Source: Solirubrobacterales bacterium
GTDB taxonomy: Bacteria > Actinomycetota > Thermoleophilia > Solirubrobacterales > Solirubrobacteraceae
Direction: 5' to 3'
Length of the DNA stretch: 64,000 bases
Assembly (NCBI GenBank): GCA_026392255.1
Contig: JAPLCJ010000017.1
Location: 124,001 to 188,000 of the forward strand
Shown here in pieces: positions 61,741-64,000 of this stretch (its first letter is position 1; every line of letters begins with the position of its first letter). The translations under genes and the position numbers were made by a program. The notes under the pieces were generated by a model. The model was not told where the DNA came from. It ran no database searches and saw only the letters and a program-made list of their open reading frames with translations.

Positions 61741-62838
61741 ATGCAGGTCCTCGATCTGGATCTGCGGGACTTTCGTAGTCACCACAGGTTTAACCTCAAA
61801 CCAGGGGCGAGCCTGACAGTCATTGCCGGCCCAAACGGCTCAGGGAAGACCAATATCCTTGAGGCACTTCACTTCGGTCTGACGGGAACCTCCTGCAGAG
61901 CCGCAATGGACCGACAGACCATTGCCTGGAAGGAGTCGACGACCAGGGTTGAGGTTGGTTTCGAGAACAACTCGGTCGTCCACACAACCGCGGTGGCACT
62001 CCAACGGTCAGGGGAGAAGCTGACAACCCTCGACGGCGCAGCACCGGAGCGTTTCGAGGCAGGACTGGATCGCCCGGCAGTGCTGGTGTTCCTCCCAGAT
62101 CGACTTAGTTTGATCACAGGTAGTCCCACAGAGCGTCGATCTCACTTTGACCAGCTAACTGGATCACTTGACCACACATCTTCCGCCCTTAAGGCCTCGT
62201 ATACAAGAGCCCTCACGCAACGAAACGCGTTGCTTGGCTCCGCTCAGAGGACTGGCTCCACTCCAGGTAGCTTGAGCGCCTGGAATGAACAGCTAATCGA
62301 GCTTGGTACAGCGCTAATCCAGTCTCGTGATGAGACCATCACGGCGTTGTCGGAACCGATGGCTAAGGCAGCCGCATCACTTGGTTTGACCGGCGAGCTT
62401 GTTCTTACACATAGGCCTGGTGGAGCTCGGGAGGCCGACGTTTTTCGCAGTGAACTGGAGGAACGGACCGAACAGGACATCAACCGCGGTTTCACGGGGT
62501 ACGGTCCACATCGAGCCGAGTTCATCTTTAAGCGGGAGGGTCACGACCTCAAATCAACTGGCTCACAAGGGGAGAAAAGGATGGCGTTGCTCTCATTGCT
62601 ACTCGCCGAGCGAGAGTTAATTACTCAACGAACTGGAAGTACTCCACTGCTTCTACTGGACGATGTGATGAGTGAGCTTGACGCCGACCGGCGGCAGTTC
62701 CTAACGGACACTGTCTATGGGGTTGGACAGTGTGTGATCACAGCGACTGAGTTTGAGCACGTTCCAGCCCCAACTGATGACGCGGTCGTACTGGTCGCCT
62801 TGGGGCATCCACACGAAGGTGGGTTGCGAGCAGCATGA
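61741..62838 (+). CDS. recF: recombination protein RecF
   Basis: 365-residue SMC-like ATPase for RecFOR gap repair. LRDFRSHHRFNLKPGASLTVIAGPNGSGKTNILEAL (Walker A), FLPDRLSLITGSPTERRSHFD, GYGPHRAEF, STGSQGEKRMALLSLLLAE (signature) and LLLLDDVMSELDADRR (Walker B). Stop overlaps the dciA ATG (ATGA). Confidence 0.95.
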   Translation: MQVLDLDLRDFRSHHRFNLKPGASLTVIAGPNGSGKTNILEALHFGLTGTSCRAAMDRQTIAWKESTTRVEVGFENNSVVHTTAVALQRSGEKLTTLDGAAPERFEAGLDRPAVLVFLPDRLSLITGSPTERRSHFDQLTGSLDHTSSALKASYTRALTQRNALLGSAQRTGSTPGSLSAWNEQLIELGTALIQSRDETITALSEPMAKAAASLGLTGELVLTHRPGGAREADVFRSELEERTEQDINRGFTGYGPHRAEFIFKREGHDLKSTGSQGEKRMALLSLLLAERELITQRTGSTPLLLLDDVMSELDADRRQFLTDTVYGVGQCVITATEFEHVPAPTDDAVVLVALGHPHEGGLRAA

Positions 62839-63131
62839 GACGAGGGAGGGAGAGACCACTCTCTGGTGCAATCAACCGACTTGTTGATTCACTCGCCCCA
62901 ACGGACCCTGTTGCAAGAGTTGCCGGGGCTTGGCCATCACTCGTCGGTGAGGCTATGGCTAAGCACACAAAACCGGTCTCGTTGAAGGGCGGGGAGCTCA
63001 AGATTGAGTGCGCCTCGAGTGTCTACGCGCAGGAGCTTGAGCTGCTTTCGAGGAAGGTCATAAAGGCCCTCACGGAGCGTATTCCAGAGGCGCCTGTAAA
63101 TAGCCTGAGGTGTGTAGTCGCCAAGCGTTGA
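62835..63131 (+). CDS. dciA: DciA-like DUF721 protein (replicative helicase loader family)
   Basis: 98 residues. VARVAGAWPSLVGEAMAKHTKPVSLKGGELKIECASSVYAQELELLSRKVIKAL is the DUF721/KH-like core. DciA interacts with DnaB at replication start in bacteria lacking DnaC/DnaI. Position between recF and gyrB is the usual actinobacterial one. Confidence 0.88.
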   Translation: MRRGRERPLSGAINRLVDSLAPTDPVARVAGAWPSLVGEAMAKHTKPVSLKGGELKIECASSVYAQELELLSRKVIKALTERIPEAPVNSLRCVVAKR

Positions 63132-63205
63132 GAAAAAGGCGAAAAATGCCGCGAAATAGGGCGATTTGGGGGCAATTTGGACCCTTGTTCCGGGGCCTCG
63201 TGTGG

Positions 63206-63211
63206 TATCGT
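63206..63211 (+). promoter_or_regulatory. extended -10 promoter of gyrB
   Basis: TGG-TATCGT (63203-63211), an extended -10. Transcription should start near 63218, immediately before the hairpin described next. Confidence 0.45.
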
Positions 63212-63220
63212 TAGCGATGC

Positions 63221-63283
63221 CTTCAGAGGGGCTTTCAAAACGCTTCAAGCCGCTGTCGCGTTGCCCCGAGTAGCTATCTGAAG
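63221..63283 (+). promoter_or_regulatory. structured 5' leader of gyrB mRNA
   Basis: Three nested perfect stems: CTTCAGA/TCTGAAG (63221-63227 with 63277-63283), GGGGC/GCCCC (63228-63232 with 63263-63267), and AACGC/GCGTT (63239-63243 with 63258-63262), with a 14-base apical loop. The outer 3' arm touches the presumed ribosome-binding bases (GAAGAG, 63280-63285) 13 bases before the ATG. Not a family I recognise. Confidence 0.5.
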
Positions 63284-63295
63284 AGCAACCTCATT

Positions 63296-64000
63296 ATGAG
63301 CGATAAGAACAAGCCAGAGACCGCTGAGACCGGATATGATGCTCAAGACATCACAGTCCTTGAGGGGCTCTCCGCTGTCCGCAAACGCCCTGGTATGTAC
63401 ATCGGTTCAACTGGGCCCAGGGGACTTCACCACCTTGTCTATGAGGTCGTTGATAACTCCGTAGACGAGGCCCTAGCCGGCCACTGCAAGCGGGTTACGG
63501 TCACCATTCACCAGGACCTCTCAGTCACGGTTACCGACGATGGCCGAGGGATTCCGGTCGCCGAGCACAAGACCGAGAAGAAGCCTGCTGTCGAGGTAGT
63601 CCTCACAGTTCTCCACTCCGGTGGCAAGTTTGGTGACGGCGGTGGATACAAAGTCTCGGGTGGCCTCCACGGAGTCGGTGTGTCCGTAGTCAACGCACTC
63701 TCAGAGAAGCTTGAAATCGACATTCGCCGCGACGGGCATCACTGGACTCAGGAATACCGCCGTGGCGATCCACAGAACAAGCTTGTCAAGGGAGAGGCAA
63801 CCTCCGAGACCGGTACGACCATCAAGTTTCTCCCCGACAGTGAGATTTTCGAGACACTCGAGTTTGAGTTCAAAGTCCTTGAAGACAGGCTCCGCGAGAC
63901 GGCATTTCTTACACGTGGCCTGAACATCCTCCTCACGGATGAACGTGAGACGGGAGATGATGGAAAGCATAAGCATGTTGAGTTCGAGTACGAGGGTGGC
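63296..64000 (+). CDS. gyrB: DNA gyrase subunit B, 3' end missing
   Basis: The first 235 codons of the ATPase subunit; it runs off the window. After a short tail ([25 protein letters not shown]) come [35 protein letters not shown] (ATP-binding Asn/Glu), [21 protein letters not shown] and [19 protein letters not shown] of the GHKL ATPase fold. ATG at 63296. Confidence 0.97.
   Translation, partial: MSDKNKPETAETGYDAQDITVLEGLSAVRKRPGMYIGSTGPRGLHHLVYEVVDNSVDEALAGHCKRVTVTIHQDLSVTVTDDGRGIPVAEHKTEKKPAVEVVLTVLHSGGKFGDGGGYKVSGGLHGVGVSVVNALSEKLEIDIRRDGHHWTQEYRRGDPQNKLVKGEATSETGTTIKFLPDSEIFETLEFEFKVLEDRLRETAFLTRGLNILLTDERETGDDGKHKHVEFEYEGG

Overview
The window is a compact bacterial chromosome segment with no mobile element, CRISPR array or phage gene that I can see. 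It runs from a heme/tetrapyrrole operon to the dnaA replication-origin neighbourhood. Gene content (parAB next to the rpmH/dnaA divergence, trehalose genes, a Lrp-like double-domain protein between hemB and hemL, a DUF151 bifunctional nuclease), frequent GTG/TTG starts and 1-11 base gene overlaps suggest an actinobacterium, most likely a Thermoleophilia-like (Solirubrobacterales-related) lineage. By eye, GC is only moderately high (roughly high 50s). This placement is inference, not a database result.

Layout. 1-4105: hemA (cut by the window edge), hemC, a cobA/hemD fusion and birA, convergent with a large helicase (3983-6616, minus). 6803-9264: tlpA-like lipoprotein, GNAT, galT and dtd. 9261-15128 (minus): a complete oligopeptide ABC importer (C, A, B, D, F) with a strong hairpin between A and B. 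15196-17700: tRNA-Arg, pyrE, an L,D-transpeptidase and a CPBP protease, divergent from a class A penicillin-binding protein (17796-19916). 20022-25740: infA, thiL, a catalytically dead-looking M28-type membrane protein, and a trehalose-type glycosyltransferase pair. 26176-31004: rpsF, ssb, rpsR, rplI, dnaB, purA. 31008-35866 (minus): a diacetamido-uronic acid nucleotide-sugar operon behind a class IV aminotransferase, with tRNA-Lys immediately upstream.

35986-45960 is one long minus-strand block. In transcription order it reads hemB, a fused siroheme-decarboxylase-like protein (AhbAB), hemL, a small HepS-like protein, qcrA-B-C (Rieske, cytochrome b, subunit IV-cytochrome c), menG, a polyprenyl diphosphate synthase, tatA, tatC and an anchored protein of unknown function. 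It joins heme supply, menaquinone synthesis, the menaquinol-oxidising bc complex and the Tat exporter its Rieske protein needs. 46148-54179 holds ymdB, a GT-C-like membrane protein, a phosphodiesterase, an aminotransferase, ddl, DUF151, tRNA-Ile and an AEC transporter. 54208-64000 is the origin region: parB, parA, rsmG (with a parS site over its start), jag, yidC, yidD, rnpA and rpmH on the minus strand, diverging from dnaA, dnaN, recF, dciA and gyrB (cut by the window edge).

Most promising second looks: the AhbAB fusion together with a SUMT domain (a possible siroheme-dependent heme route); a HepS-qcrABC-MenG-HepT order recalling the Bacillus gerC operon; an elaborate hairpin at the 5' end of the gyrB transcript; and a 20-base inverted repeat that supplies both -35 boxes of a divergent cell-envelope promoter.
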